From Rhinopomastus cyanomelas (lineage: Eukaryota; Chordata; Aves; Bucerotiformes; Rhinopomastidae), in assembly GCA_013400115.1 (NCBI GenBank), contig VXBP01010400.1:124001-188000 (forward strand): a stretch of DNA of 64,000 bases, in the 5' to 3' direction. Each line of letters begins with the position of its first letter. Position 1 is the first letter of the stretch. The notes below the pieces were generated by a model. The model worked only from the letters and a program-made list of their open reading frames with translations, made no database searches and had not been told where the DNA came from. Positions 34,953-47,184 of the stretch are shown here, piece after piece. A program made the translations under genes and the position numbers.

Positions 34953-36299
34953 ACTGATGACTTTGCACTACATTTCCTGTTAACTTCAACATGTTCAAAG
35001 ATGACACCTCAAGAGGAGAGCAAAGAGAGACCACAGACACACAAATATACAACCCATGAGCACTTACTGAACAGTCTCCATTGTTAAACCCTTCCTCGAA
35101 GGGCTGACTGACCTGCTTTTGTATTTCTCCAGCTTCAGTTTAGCAGAATTCTAGGCTGCCTGGGAGGAGAAGACAAAGGTTAATGCTTGACATTACTGTC
35201 CTGGAGTTCTCCCTCCTATGGGACACTCTGTGGGGCCACTTCACAGCCACCTGTGCCCAGAGGACATGAGAAGAACCTGGTCTTGCTGTGGGTAGTTCTA
35301 AGGAGGCCCTGATTACTGAGTCAGAATTACCACCAGCAGTTGACAATTACAGCCCAAACGCAGCTGACAGGAAGGTCAGTTGGGCTGCTCCAGACAAAGG
35401 ATGACCAAACCAAAGCCTCCCTTCAATCAAGGCCAAACTAACTTTGAGCTTTGAGAATCTTAGCAAAACTTTAGAGGCAATAAGAAAAAGAGATACGCTG
35501 GCATGGGTGCGTATCTTAATTTTAGTGCGGCAGGAAGCAGAAAGACCACAAGAAAACGCTTCTCGTGGTATTTCCAGCACAAGAGAAACCAAAGAGCCTT
35601 TTCTTGCTCAGGTCCCTGGTCTGATGTCCTGACTAAAGCGACTCAGCCATCCCCAGCATTCTGGCACTTGGGTTTTTCAGCTATTATCCTGATGATGCCA
35701 AATCTTTGATCCTCAGAAGCTTTGTCACCACCGGTCATTACTACAAGCCTCTGGATTTTTAGAGACGTATGGGAAGAATTTTAGCAGTGCTGAAAATCAC
35801 CAGTTGTCTTCTGAGGATCAGACTTGGGGGAAAACAATTAAATCAGAATGGCTGCTCAGATGTAACCATAAAAGATTCAGAACCTCTTCAGAGAGGTTCA
35901 GCATCCTTAAATAAATGACTCTGCAATACAATCCTTTCTTTGGAAGCCTGAACCTAAGCTCAATGCACTAGATGTACAAACTGGCCCAGTCTCCATGTGG
36001 AACAGATTAGAGGACGATCACTCATTGTATAGAAACATTTCAATAGTTCTAAAACAGTGGGGGGAAGAAGTATTTTGAGGACAAAAGTTGAATGGTTGAC
36101 AATGAAACAACTGTATTTTAGTAAAGGGCACGAGAAGAGAAGCTGAGGGTAAGCAAAAATTAATCTATTCACGCAAACGAAGTCATCTGTTGACTTCTGG
36201 GGAGAAAACCACAGGAGCAAACCTGGGCATCAGGGAGAGCTCTAGAGAATAACGCTGCATTTCTCCCCCTTTTTTATACTAAACCCAGCTACGGTGGTG

Positions 36300-36525
36300 G
36301 GGTCGGGTTGAGCCAGGGGAGGTTCAGATTGGATCTCTGGAAAAACTTCTTCCCAGAAAGAGTGGGGAGGCCTTGGAACAGGCTGCCCAGGAAGGGAGAG
36401 AGTGGAGGCTCCCTGGAGTGGTTCAACAAATGTGAGTTTGAGGAGATGGGTCAGGGGTTGTAAGGTGGATGATCTGACTTGATGATCCTGAATGTCTTTT
36501 CCAACCTTGATGATTCTAGGATTCA
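36300..36525 (+). repeat. CR1 LINE, group C, 3' portion
   Basis: Sense copy with GGGGAGGTTCAGATTGGATC, GGCCTTGGAACAGGCTGCCC, GATGATCCTGAATGTC and GATGATTCTAGGATTC. Confidence 0.82.
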
Positions 36526-37591
36526 GTGTTTGCTCAGAAATTCCTATGATTTGATGTTCGCTCCTCAAACTGAAATGAGTCCCCAACACTTCAGTTTGAG
36601 ATGGGCTCAGATGTGATGCTTTGGAGCGATGTGTCAATTTGCTCAAACCTAATGGACACAATCAACGTCCCAACTAGGAAGTGCAAATCTATTGTGGCAA
36701 AAGCTGGTAAAATCCTGACCCTTACCTACGCTGCCCTTAACATTACAGCCACATTCATAGCTCTTAGTGTCTTCATCTTCCTGGTCAGCTTAATCTAAAA
36801 CACCTTCCTCCTTGGGATTTCTGATAGCTACTGATAATGAAGCTAAGAAGTGCTCTTCTCCTTCCACATACTCATGTCTTAGGTCTGCTAATAAATGCTG
36901 GTTGATTATTGAAACAGGTAGGGAACGGAAAGCTTTGAAATTATTAACTATTATTTCAAACACAACTCTTATGCAGACATCCCCAAACACCAACACACAG
37001 CAGCCCAGTAACTCACACACGGTCTCCAGCCAGGCCATGGCAACTGCCCAGCAAGAGATGGAATGCAAAACGCTCCAAGTATTTGCACTGTGCTTCAGGG
37101 AGAAAGTTACAGGTTACAATTACAGTAATTCAGGTTACAACAACAACTCTAAAAAGAAATGAAGGGGAAATACTTGCAGCAATGCTAATTAATGACTGGA
37201 CTCACATTCTGGTTTTAGTTACTCTAAAACAAATCCTGGGAGACTCCAGCGAGCTTCATGCCTTTCTCCGCAAGTGTTGCACAGACCCAAGTACTTGTTA
37301 AACGCTGCTCAACTGATTGAAATGTTTCTACAAGACAGAAAAGGCAAAGGGGTTAATTTAAACCCCTTTGTCCAGAAATGCAAATCCCTCAAATCTGTCA
37401 AAATTAATGAGAGAGGCCAGAAGAAACACCACAGCTCTCCTGTCTACATTACAAGAATCTACAGAGCACCTCGTGTTCATAAACGCTACAGAAAATCTCC
37501 TCCTTTCCTCTGGATTCCTTCATATTTTACACTCTGTTGCCCCTTCTGTGCAACTGAGATATCTCTCCTGAGCAATGGAATCCACCACCAG

Positions 37592-37868
37592 TACTAATGA
37601 TGAGACAAGAGGACATGGCCTCAAGTTGCGTCAGAGGAGGTTTAGATTGGATCATAGGAAGCAGTTCTTTCCTGAGAGAGTAGCTGGGCACTGGATCAGG
37701 CTGCCCAGGGAGCTGTTGGAGTCCCCATCCCTGGAGGGGTCTAAAAACCAAGTAGCTGGAGGACTTGAGGCCATGGCCTAGGGGTTAGGGAGCTGTTGGG
37801 ATAAGAGCTGGACTGGATGATCCTGGAGGTCCTTTCCAGCCATCATGATTCTTTGATTCTATGATTCT
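37592..37868 (+). repeat. CR1 LINE, group B, 3' portion (in duplicated unit)
   Basis: TACTAATGATGAGACAAG, CAGGCTGCCCAGGGAGCTG, GGATGATCCTGGAGGTCC and two octamer tail units. Its 5' truncation is at the left edge of the shared unit. Confidence 0.86.
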
Positions 37869-38125
37869 AATGCTGAGGACAAAGCCTGATGGTAATAAAA
37901 GGTCCCTGAGCCACCACAGGATCTTAGTGCGAGGTGATTGGAGGAATAACAACAGCAGTTTAACAGATTATAACCATGTTAGAGAGCTGAGGGATAAACT
38001 AGGTCAAAAGCAAATTGCCATGTAATTGGAAAATTTTCCTTTAAGTCTTCCCAGTGCTGCAAAAGGCACAGGGCTGCCTCGTGTGGAGCTTGCCAGCCAC
38101 TCTAATTCAGAGCCATACGGGGCTT
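37592..38125 (+). repeat. Duplicated unit, copy 1: CR1 plus unique flank
   Basis: The 5' part (37592 to about 37868) is a sense group B CR1 ending GATTCTATGATTCTAA, and the rest is non-CR1 flank. The whole unit aligns to 44896-45421 in the same orientation. The CR1 part differs at roughly 12% by eye count, the first flank part (to about 37994) at roughly 9%, and 37995-38125 is identical. Confidence 0.85.
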
Positions 38126-38320
38126 TCTTTCCAGAACCTGCAGTCCTGCAGGCCCTTCCCACAGCCCCCTCTTCTTCAAATTAAACAGCCCCAGCTCCTT
38201 CAATCTCTCTTCATAAGATTTGTTCTCAAAGCCCCTCACCAGTTTCATTGCCCTCCTCCGCACTTGCTCCAGCACCTCAACATCTCTCCTGCGTTGAGGG
38301 GCCCAAACATTCAGCTCAAA
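38126..38320 (-). repeat. CR1 LINE internal fragment
   Basis: CCCCTCTTCTTCAAATTAAAC, CCAGCTCCTTCAATCTCTC, CTCCAGCACCTCAACATC and GAGGGGCCCAAACATTC match the 5' half of the usual body. It lacks a 3' end and starts exactly where the duplicated unit stops. Confidence 0.72.
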
Positions 38321-39189
38321 ACAATGAATCTGTGGAGAAATGCTCTCGCAGTAAGGCAAGGACGCGCTAGTTTGAGAAATCACAGTGAAGCTACCCTTGA
38401 TTCCTGTAAAGCTCAGCTCTGTTACAGCCCTTTTGTCCACCAGTTCCAAGGTCTCCAAATCCCTCCTCACACTAGATGCTGCTTCTCCCTCCCAACCCCA
38501 GCCTGCCCACGGACACCCAGCTGCAAACCAGGGCTGAACCAGAGCCAGAGAGAACCAGGCAAAACCGACTCCTCTCATTTCCCCACCATCTGCAGACTTC
38601 AGACACTGATACCTTTCATGTAGAGTAGCTGCGAAGCCACAATTGGAGCCTGTGATAATGACAGCCTGTGTCAGTCTGAAACCTTCTCCCGTCCTAGCCC
38701 TCTGAGAAAGACAAACAACTTAAAGGATTTTGCAAAGAAAAACCTTACAAAGCAGAGTGGAGATCCCAAAGGGACACAGTACACGAGGAGACAACCAAAC
38801 AGAGGTGCTCTGGCACCTCAGGTCAATCCACACCTGCTGCCACAGCTCCTTTTCATTGTCCAGGCTGATAAACATGTACTTCACGAGGAGCAGAAATGCA
38901 AACAGGAATCCTAAACCCCTTTTCTACTGCCAGCTAATTACCCAAAGGAGGCTGACACACATGAAGACACCCCTTCTTCCACTGATTTCAGACACAAGGC
39001 TTTCCTTACCTTTCTACCAGACCCTTATAAAAGACTGTGGATTATAGAACCACATCAGACAGCAAATTATGAAGCTTAGCAATAACTTACTTTGCATAAC
39101 AGAACATGCATTTAGCCCAAAAATCTTACTTATTCCCCATATGTCAGCGAGACTTCAATGAACTTTAAACTTCTAGTTTTAAACTTCTA

Positions 39190-39296
39190 CTTTGAGTAGC
39201 TAGAGCCCTTCAAGCCATTTGCGTAGGAGTCAGGGAGATGTTGGGTTTTGGGCTGGACTTGATGATCTTGGAGGTTCTTTCCAGTCATAATGATTC
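39190..39296 (+). repeat. CR1 LINE, group B, short 3' end
   Basis: GTCAGGGAGATGTTGGG, TGGACTTGATGATCTTGGAG and TTCTTTCCAGTCATAATG; sense, followed directly by another sense 3' end. Confidence 0.75.
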
Positions 39297-39405
39297 CATG
39301 GATGTGTTCCTGTGTGACTTGGTCTAGGTGATCCTGCTGTGGCAAGGGGATGGGACCGGATGATCTTTCGAGGTCCCTTCCAATCCCTAATGTTCTGCGA
39401 TTCAA
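39297..39405 (+). repeat. CR1 LINE, group A, short 3' end
   Basis: GTGTTCCTGTGTGACTTGG, GGTGATCCTGCTGTGGC, GATGATCTTTCGAGGTCCC and AATGTTCTGCGATTC. Confidence 0.82.
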
Positions 39406-39411
39406 GGAGTT

Positions 39412-39535
39412 ACTATAGTCAGGCTCTCATCCTGTCACTAGTTGCCTGGGAGAACAGCCTGACTACAGCCTCCTCCCTTCAGGGAGTTGGAGAGAGGGAG
39501 AAGTTCCCCCATGAGTCTCCTCTTTTCCAAGATGT
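39412..39535 (-). repeat. CR1 LINE internal fragment, group E-like
   Basis: CTAGTTGCCTGGGAGAACAG, CTCCTCCCTTCAGGGAGTTG and GAGTCTCCTCTTTTCC match the group E body. No 3' end. Confidence 0.68.
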
Positions 39536-39584
39536 TGATGGAGAAAGTGTAGCCCTCACCTCAGGGTTTCTCCTGGCTTCTAGC

Positions 39585-39720
39585 CTCCGTCTCTGGAGAT
39601 GTTTAAAACCCACCTGGAGATGTTCCTGTGTAACTTGATCTAGATGATCCTGCTGTGGTGGGGGGACTGGACTGGATGATCTTCCGAGGTCCCTTCCAAT
39701 CCCTACTGTTCTGTGATTTT
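39585..39720 (+). repeat. CR1 LINE, group A, short 3' end
   Basis: CTCTGGAGATGTTTAAAACC, TGATCCTGCTGTGGTGG, GGATGATCTTCCGAGGTCCC and the tail CTACTGTTCTGTGATTTT. Confidence 0.82.
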
Positions 39721-40759
39721 AATAACCGTCACACTTTGCAGACGTAGAAAGAGTGATGCAAACCACGATTTCCACTACTCGTAGCTCTCAAAGACACAGT
39801 CACAGCACTACAAAAGCAGTCCTGGACTAACAAAATTATCACAGAAAGCCTACAAAATTGTGCACTGATTTTTACACTACACAGGGGTTGACCTCCTGGT
39901 ACCCTCCCACCTCGATCCAGAGCACTGGGGATTATCAAAATTGCTAATTCACATAGAAATCCCGCTCCTCTGATGGTTTTGGGGCACTGATGTGTGCGCC
40001 TTAGTGAGAGCAAACACGGGCAACTCAATAACAGGCTTGACAAACAACACCATCAGGCTGCACAGGAACGGAGCAGCACTCGGCATCTTTTTCTTCCAAA
40101 CCTGCACATATTTCCTGGTATTGAAATCACAATCAAACGACAGCCAAATTCCTGCTGTGGTAAATCACACTGACTTCGATAACCGTGCCAGGAAGCGGTC
40201 CGTTACGTTACTCATCTGCTACAAACCAGCAGACACCCACAACATGGAGCCAACCACAGAATCAATCTCACTCTTTGGACTGTGAACCTCCGCACAACGG
40301 CTACGGTGCCATCTCGGGACTAAGAGAAGGTGACTGCGACATGTTTTTTCCTGCAGGCACTAAAAAAACCCCATCATAATCTTCTTATTTGTACAACTTG
40401 AGCACCACGGCAACAGAAGTTACGCGTCTCGTTTGGCCAAGGGCCAGGTAACACTTGCCAAGTGCCAAATGCTCCAGTAACCTAAATAACTCGTGCATCA
40501 GCTCTGTAAGAGAGGGGGAGAAAAAGCAGGTTGTCGCTGTTTGAGAGCAGAGACATCCTTAAAGCCCAGTGGATTCCGGGCTGTGCTTTAGGTTGAGCCT
40601 AAAACAAGACCTACTGGAAAAATCCACCGGCATTTAGAGGGCAGAGTTTAGAAACAGAGGAAAGATGTCAGTTTAGTTTCTGACAAAGAATGTCTGAAAA
40701 ACAAAGGAAATGAGTTCTTCTGTACTTCTGTCCTTACAGCATCTGCTTGAGCGGAGGGT

Positions 40760-40815
40760 GTTGGACCCTATGACCCCTGGAGGTCCCTTCCAACCCCTAA
40801 TGTTCTGTGTATCTG
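40760..40815 (+). repeat. CR1 LINE, very short 3' end
   Basis: TTGGACCCTATGACC, GGAGGTCCCTTCCAACCCC and TAATGTTCTGTGTATC; only about 55 bases. Confidence 0.7.
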
Positions 40816-41099
40816 TGCTCCTGAGGCTTCACAAGTGACAACAATAACCTTAAACATACGAGCAGGGAGCATCCCACCACTTCTTCATGTCAAGTGAAGA
40901 CCTCATATTAAGTTCACACAGTATCAGTGATCGATGAGACTAAGCTAATGGTCTACCAGATAGTTGTTCAGTTTCAGAGGGGTGTTCATGGTGCTGGGCT
41001 TTACATTTCTAAGCACAACAAGGTTTGTGTGAAAGAGACACGTCTGAGGAACGCATCAGAGAAAATAAAGTCTCCACCAGAGAGTTTCATTGTGCCCTT

Positions 41100-41715
41100 A
41101 CGGCCAAGAAGGCAAATGGCATCTTGGGGTGGGTTAGAATAGAGGTGGTTAGTAGATGGAGAGAGATCCTCCTCCCCTTCTACTCTGCCCTGCAAAGACC
41201 ACATCTGGAATGCTGTGTCCAGTTCTCAGCCCCTCAGTTCAAGAAGGACACAGAGCTGCTGGAGAGAGTCCAGCGCAGAGCCACAAAGGGGATGAAGGGA
41301 GTGGAGCATCTTCCTGTTGAGGAAAGGCTGAGGGAGCTGGGTCCCTTGAGCTTGGAAGAAAGGGGACTGAGGGGTGGCCCCATGAATGTTGACAAATATG
41401 TGAAGGGTGGCTGTCAGGAGGAGGGAGCCAGGCTCTGCTCAGTGGCATCTAGTGATAGGACAAGGGGCACTGCATGTGAGCTAGAACAGAGGAGGATCCA
41501 CATCAATATGCGAAGGAATACCCAGTGAGGGTGACAGAGCACTGACAGGGTCTGCCCAGGGCTGTTGTGGAGTGTCCTCCTCTGGAGACACTTAGCACTC
41601 TGCCTGGACATGTTTCCATGTGACCAGATTTAGGGGATCTTGCTGTGGCAGGGGGATTGGACTGGGTGATCTTTTGAGGCCCCTTCCAATGTCTAATGTT
41701 CTGTGATGCTGTGAT
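41100..41715 (+). repeat. CR1 LINE, group A, about 615 bases
   Basis: Sense copy from GGCCAAGAAGGCAAATGGC through GGTTAGTAGATGGAGAGAG, GAGGAAAGGCTGAGGGAGC and GACCAGATTTAGGGGATC to the tail TAATGTTCTGTGATGCTGTG. A deletion lies near 41518. Confidence 0.86.
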
Positions 41716-42037
41716 TGTAGTGGCCATTGGCTAACAAAAGTGTTTTGCAAAGACTTTGACAAAAATGTTCTGTTAAATGCACTTCTCCTCCAAACAAGAA
41801 GTTTATGATCAGGAATAGCAAAGTGCCACATTTTAAATCAAAGAGAGCTGTCAGCATTAACTCTCTCTGATATCGGAGGAATGAAAGTTCTGAAGGCATC
41901 AAATTAACACTTAGTTTGGAGCAAACCTTGACCAGCTGCAGAGGGATCTCAGGGGGAGGGGATGAATAACCCAGTAACTTCAGGAGGAGTTTGAAACTCA
42001 CATCTGAGCACTACTGAACATCCTCATAGCCTATATA

Positions 42038-42336
42038 GTTGTAGAATCATTCCAGTTGGAAAAGACCTTTGGGATCATCAAGTCAACCATCAACCCTACT
42101 TGACCAAGTTCACCACTAGATCAGATGTCTAAGCACCACATCTAAATGACCTTTAAACACATCCAGGGGTGGTGACTCAACCCCTTCCCTGGGCAGCCTG
42201 TTCCAAGGGCTGATGATCCTTTTCATGAAGAGGATTTCCTCATGTCCAGCCTAACCCTCCTGTGGTGCAGCTTGAGGCTGCTTCTTCTTGTTCTATCACT
42301 GATGACCTGAGAGAAGAGACCCACCTCTCTTCCAAC
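42038..42336 (-). repeat. CR1 LINE, group C variant, 3' portion
   Basis: TGTAGAATCATTCCAGTTGG start, GGAAAAGACCTTTGGGATCA, TCTAAGCACCACATCTAAAT, CATCCAGGGGTGGTGACTC; 5' truncated. Confidence 0.84.
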
Positions 42337-42852
42337 AGAAGGTAAAATCTGTTCAGTGTTTAACAGACTGCCTGTTCACGTCCCGTTGCCAGCCCCATGC
42401 AAAGCAGTCCCCTGCGGGAATGGCTGCACCTCCTCAGGGTGTCCACTACTGAGATGATTTTAGGAGAGCAGGCAAGAGCTTTTATCTCAGTTTCAGCTTT
42501 GTCTCTGCCAAGTGCATGTGAATCAAGTGGAGGAGAGCCAAATATTTTGCTAGATGTGTAATTTGTACTACCTGGAGTCTCGACCTCCTGAAGCAGGGGT
42601 GGAACGCACCGTTGCGGTGCAGCTTCTACTTGCTAATATATCAGGGATTTTGGAAACGCACCCTGGAATGTAGGATTTGCAAGGTCTACTGCTTCCTTAG
42701 GGAAAGGAGATAAAAAGATCACATCTCTGTAGGTAAGCAGGCTTATTAAACACTGGCTAAGGCCTCTGTCTTCTAATCACTGAAGAATTAGTTAGCTCCC
42801 TTAAGCTTTCTTTAATGGCCTTATTATCTACTATTCTTATTCTCTAGTCTGA

Positions 42853-43350
42853 ATCATAGAATCATGAAGGTTGGAAAAGATCTTCAATATCATCAAGTCC
42901 AACTGTCTACTCTACAACCCCCAACCACTAAGCCACCTCCTGAAACACCCTGGCTGGCCATTTGTTGAACCCTTCCAAGGATGGTGCCTTCACCCTGTCC
43001 CTGGGCAGCCTATTCCAAGGCCTCCCCACCTCTCTCTGGGAAGAAGTTTTTCCTAAGATCAAATCTGAGCCTCCTGACCCCATTTCCTCTGGTCCTATTG
43101 CCAGTCCCTAGTGAGAAGAGGCCAACTCCCACCTCACTCCAACCTCCCTTCAAGTAGTTGCAGGGAGCAGTGAGGTCTCCCTTTAGCCTCCTCCTCTCCA
43201 GGCTGAATAGACCCAGCTCCCTCAGCCTCTCCCCATCAGACCAGCTCTCCAGACTTCTAACCAGCCCAGTTCTCTGCCCCGTCTCCAGCACCTCCATATC
43301 CTTCCTGTACTGTAGTGCCCAAACTGCCCCCAGTACTCGAGGTGCAGTCT
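42853..43350 (-). repeat. CR1 LINE, group C, about 500 bases
   Basis: AATCATAGAATCATGAAGG start, GGAAAAGATCTTCAATATCA, CCTGGCTGGCCATTTGTTG, GGTCCTATTGCCAGTCCC, CCTCCTCTCCAGGCTGAATA and CCCCCAGTACTCGAGGTGC. Confidence 0.85.
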
Positions 43351-44774
43351 AGAAGATAACAGTGAGATAAAACCCAGCAGGAAGCCAACAACCAGCCCTC
43401 CCTAATTCCCTGCAGCAATGGAGCGACAGACTGTGCCTAGAGGGGAAACATCACAGATGTCACATCTTTTGATCAGAGGGGGTCTTCCCATCCAGTTCCA
43501 AGCCAATAACATGCCCCAGCTGCAGGAAAAGCAAACAGCGTGCCAGGGCTTAAAAACCAGGAGTGTCATGCATATGGCATCAGCAATACTCCTTCTGTTC
43601 TGCTACCCACAGCCCCACCTTTGCTACAGCAAACCACACTGCAGAAACCCAGTAACCATCTGCATCCAGTGAGGAGAGCTCAGGAAGAGGAGCAATGATG
43701 ACTACACCCCCCAAAACAAATGATACTCAAAGAGCCAAGGCTAGGGCCAGAAAAAGCAGGTCAAGAGAAATGACATACAAAGAGCCTTACAGCATGAAGT
43801 GAAGCAATAAATTGTCCTGCATGCCTGGAAAACAGAACTTAAACAGTAATAAAAGCAACTTGGGTCAGGAAAAGGAAGAAACACTGCAGTAGTGCAAGGG
43901 AGGGGAGCCTAGGAAGGAGCAGAAGCCCGGAGCAATACACCCAGGTCTTGCTTTTGTGCTGGAAAACACACGGGTTCCTCACAACCCCTTCTCCTGCAGA
44001 ACTGGAAAAGCTGAGGAAATTGTTTAGTTGAAGAGCAAGCTTTAAGACCAACTTGGACCTCCATGAGAAAACTGGGAGAGTGACCAACATGAAGCTTCAG
44101 AGTGCAGCCACAACATGTAGGATACCCATCTGCACCCCTTTGAACAGGGCATAACCCCAGCCTTGGTTCAGGGATATTCCCAGTGTCAACAATACCTTGA
44201 GCACCATCTCCAATGAAAATCAAGACTCCACACAAAAAACATCTGCATTTGATCTGCTCCTCCTGCTGCTCTGCACATCACCACCACAATTACAAACAGA
44301 AGGATCTGGCTGTGTGCCTGGCACTTTTATTCCTTTACTACGCTTCCCTGCCAATCCTCATGGCAGCACAACCTGCAAAGTCATGGGCTCCTATAAAAAA
44401 CCCCTTGTAACACTAACGCTGTGCAGCGAGATTCCTCCTGCTTTTGGACACCGTGGGGTTTCCAGGTATTGTTTTTGTCCTCATCTCATTTTATATTTCA
44501 TATAATAGCCAGAAATATGAGTCAACAATAATAAATGGATGAATTTTGGCTCTTTTTTTTTCCTGATCTTAGGTATTTCCTTTTCTTCTCTCCCCACTGC
44601 ACTCTGCTCTGATGATTTTATTTATCCTGCAAACTCCTTGGGGCAGAGGCGGTCCGTACTGGATGTTCTGAACCTGAGTTTACAGAAGAAAGGAGAAGAG
44701 TGAACTGTGATCCTCCCTAGTGCACACCGAGCATTGCTTCATGGAGAGGGTAGCTTACTGGTGTGACTATGAAG

Positions 44775-45165
44775 AGCAGCTCGGGGAACTGAGGCTATTT
44801 AGTCTAGAGAAGAGGAGCCTGAGAGGAGACCTCTCCTCCACAGCTACCTGAAAGGAGGTTGTAGTGAGGCTGGTGCTGCTCTGTTTTTCCCAAATTACTA
44901 ATGATAGACAAGGGGAAACGGCCTCAAGTTGCATCAGGGGAGGTTTAGGTTGGATCTTAGGAAGAAGTTCTTCCCTGGGAGAGTGGTTGGGCACTGGAAC
45001 AGGCTGCCCAGGGAGGTGCTGGAGTCCCCATCCCTGGAGGGGTTTAAAAACCGAGTAGCTAGAGCACTTGAGGCCATGTCTAGGGGTTAGGGAGCTGTTG
45101 GGACGAGGGCTGGACTTGATGAGCCGGAGATCCTTTCCAGCCATCATGATTCTATGATCCTAACG
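44775..45165 (+). repeat. CR1 LINE, group B, about 390 bases (in duplicated unit)
   Basis: Sense copy from TATTTAGTCTAGAGAAGAGG through AAGGAGGTTGTAGTGAGGC, CAGGCTGCCCAGGGAGGTGC and the tail CATGATTCTATGATCCTAA. Only its 3' two thirds are shared with copy 1. Confidence 0.86.
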
Positions 45166-45421
45166 TTGAGCATAAAGCCTGCTGGGAGTAAAAGATGTCC
45201 CTGAGCCACCACACGATCTTAGTGCAAGGTGATTGGAGGGATAAAAACAGCAGTTTAACAGATTATAACCAAGTTAGGAGAGCTGAAGAGTAAACTAGGT
45301 CAAAAGCAAATTGCCATGTAATTGGAAAATTTTCCTTTAAGTCTTCCCAGTGCTGCAAAAGGCACAGGGCTGCCTCGTGTGGAGCTTGCCAGCCACTCTA
45401 ATTCAGAGCCATACGGGGCTT
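44896..45421 (+). repeat. Duplicated unit, copy 2: CR1 plus unique flank
   Basis: Second copy of the unit at 37592-38125. The CR1 part belongs to a longer copy that extends left to about 44775. The identical 131-base block is 45291-45421. To the right the sequence is unrelated to copy 1. Confidence 0.85.
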
Positions 45422-46011
45422 CACAGCACACAGCTACTGTAGGAAAAAACCTACAGAGATCTCTAGGAACTGCTGTACTATTCACACTGAATCACAAGAA
45501 ATAAGCATTTAAGTAAAAAATCAGAACTCCAAGAGGTGAGAATGATGTGGAGAGCATCCATATAGATTTCCACAGAGACACAGATGAACCCTAAAGGGCT
45601 GAAAGGCAATGTCTCAGGGCAGTGTTCCTCACTGGGACCCCCAAGTGCAACCCTTTTTTAGCCCAAATAGTCAAACCCTTAAAGGCAGACAGTGCTTTTT
45701 TTACCTATAGAGAAATGGCTATTTTTCTGGCAAACATCTTTCACCCACTGGCCAACTCCATTTACTTCAACACCTGGGATATATTTAGTTGTTCTCCTTA
45801 TTAGTGGAAGATCATCACAGTACATGATGAACCCCATCACCTGAAGCCCTTTAAGAAGAAGGCACAGTAGGTATGTGCTGCCATCTGCACGTGGCCAGCT
45901 GAAGGCTTTGAGGCCAGGCCTGGCAATAAAAAACACAAGCTGCAGACAGAGTATTTCAAACAGGCTCTTGATGAAGCTGAACACGGTGTTATGGGGAGAA
46001 GGAATGTCCAG

Positions 46012-46160
46012 GAATCACAGAATCACTCTGGTTGGAAAAGACCACTGAGATCAAGTTCCACTCTGCTCTACCAAGTTCACCCCTAAATCAGATCCCCAAA
46101 CACCACCAATACAGAGATGACCTTTAAACACCTCCAGGGATGGTGACTCAATTGCCAATC
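46012..46160 (-). repeat. CR1 LINE, group C variant, 3' end
   Basis: AATCACAGAATCACTCTGG start, GGAAAAGACCACTGAGATCA, CACCACCAATACAGAGATG and CCTCCAGGGATGGTGACTC. It is cut by a short sense CR1 tail (46155-46186: GCCAATCCCTAAAGTTCTG). Confidence 0.75.
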
Positions 46161-46195
46161 CCTAAAGTTCTGAGATTCTGTGATTTGAGGTTCAT

Positions 46196-46372
46196 AGAAA
46201 TGTTTAGATTGGAAAAGAGCTCCACAATCATCAAAACCAACCCTTAACTCCACTGTGCCACCTCATGGATGAACCCTGTCCCTAAGCTCCGGACCTCCAC
46301 CACTTTTAAGTGTCTCCAGGAATGACGGCCTGTTCCAAGGTCTGATAACCCTTTTCTGGGAAGAAATATTAC
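46196..46372 (-). repeat. CR1 LINE, group C, decayed 3' portion
   Basis: CATAGAAATGTTTAGATTGG start, GGAAAAGAGCTCCACAATCA, GATGAACCCTGTCCCTAAGC and GGCCTGTTCCAAGGTCTG. Confidence 0.75.
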
Positions 46373-47184
46373 AAATCTTCTGCAAAATTATGACTTTACT
46401 CAAGACTGAGATCGTTAACACTATTTAGGCAACCAGAGTACATGATGGAAGATAGAGTTTTCCATTTGTTATCAAAGAAACAGAGGTTAACAAACAATTT
46501 AAAAAGAATCAATAAACACTCACAGGATCCCAGATTTGATACAACACAGCAGCTGAACAAGACCTATGGCTCACTCCACATTTCCTTCACTGTCCTGGCT
46601 TCTCAGTGGGCATCATTTATTTATGCCCTTGCTGACCTCTTCAAGTGACACCTCGTTCTCCCTGGAGTTCCTCCAGTTCATTAATATTTCAGTTCCCAGG
46701 GTGTCTTTTACGTTCAAGAAGATGCTCTGGGAAAAGCAGCCAGTTAAGCAGCTTCTGCCCACATTTTTGAAACCATACATCCCTGCGGTACCCCTCAAAC
46801 CCAGATGGCACCTCCCTTTTCCAGCAGCTGAAGAACGGCAAGAATAAAGCCAGAACAGACATCTGCATGAAGATTTAATTATCAGCAGAAATTATAACAC
46901 AGAAAAAACCAGATTCAGAAATGAACACGGGAGCCAGACAAACACCGCCCTTCCTGACCCTGCGAACCACATCCTCTGAGCTGAGAAAGGGATGCACAGC
47001 AAGAAGGCAACGTGGGCAAGGAACGAACCCGAAATCCCAGCTCAGTGTTGGTTTTGGCTCTTTCCAGCACAACCCACTGCCCTGGGCTGCAGGGAACACA
47101 AGTGCCTTAACAGATCAGAACAGCCCAGGTAGGAATTTGCTAGAGAAGGACAAATGCCTTGAAGCTTCCTGCTAAATCTACTAG

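Noticed and set aside
38054..38623. Plus-strand open frame of 189 codons
   Set aside because: It runs from the duplicated flank through an antisense CR1 fragment; no domain and no conserved counterpart at 45350.
44208..44545. Possible retrogene with TATAAAAAA and ATAATAAAT text
   Set aside because: No coherent coding sequence, no poly-A tail and no target-site duplication could be identified.
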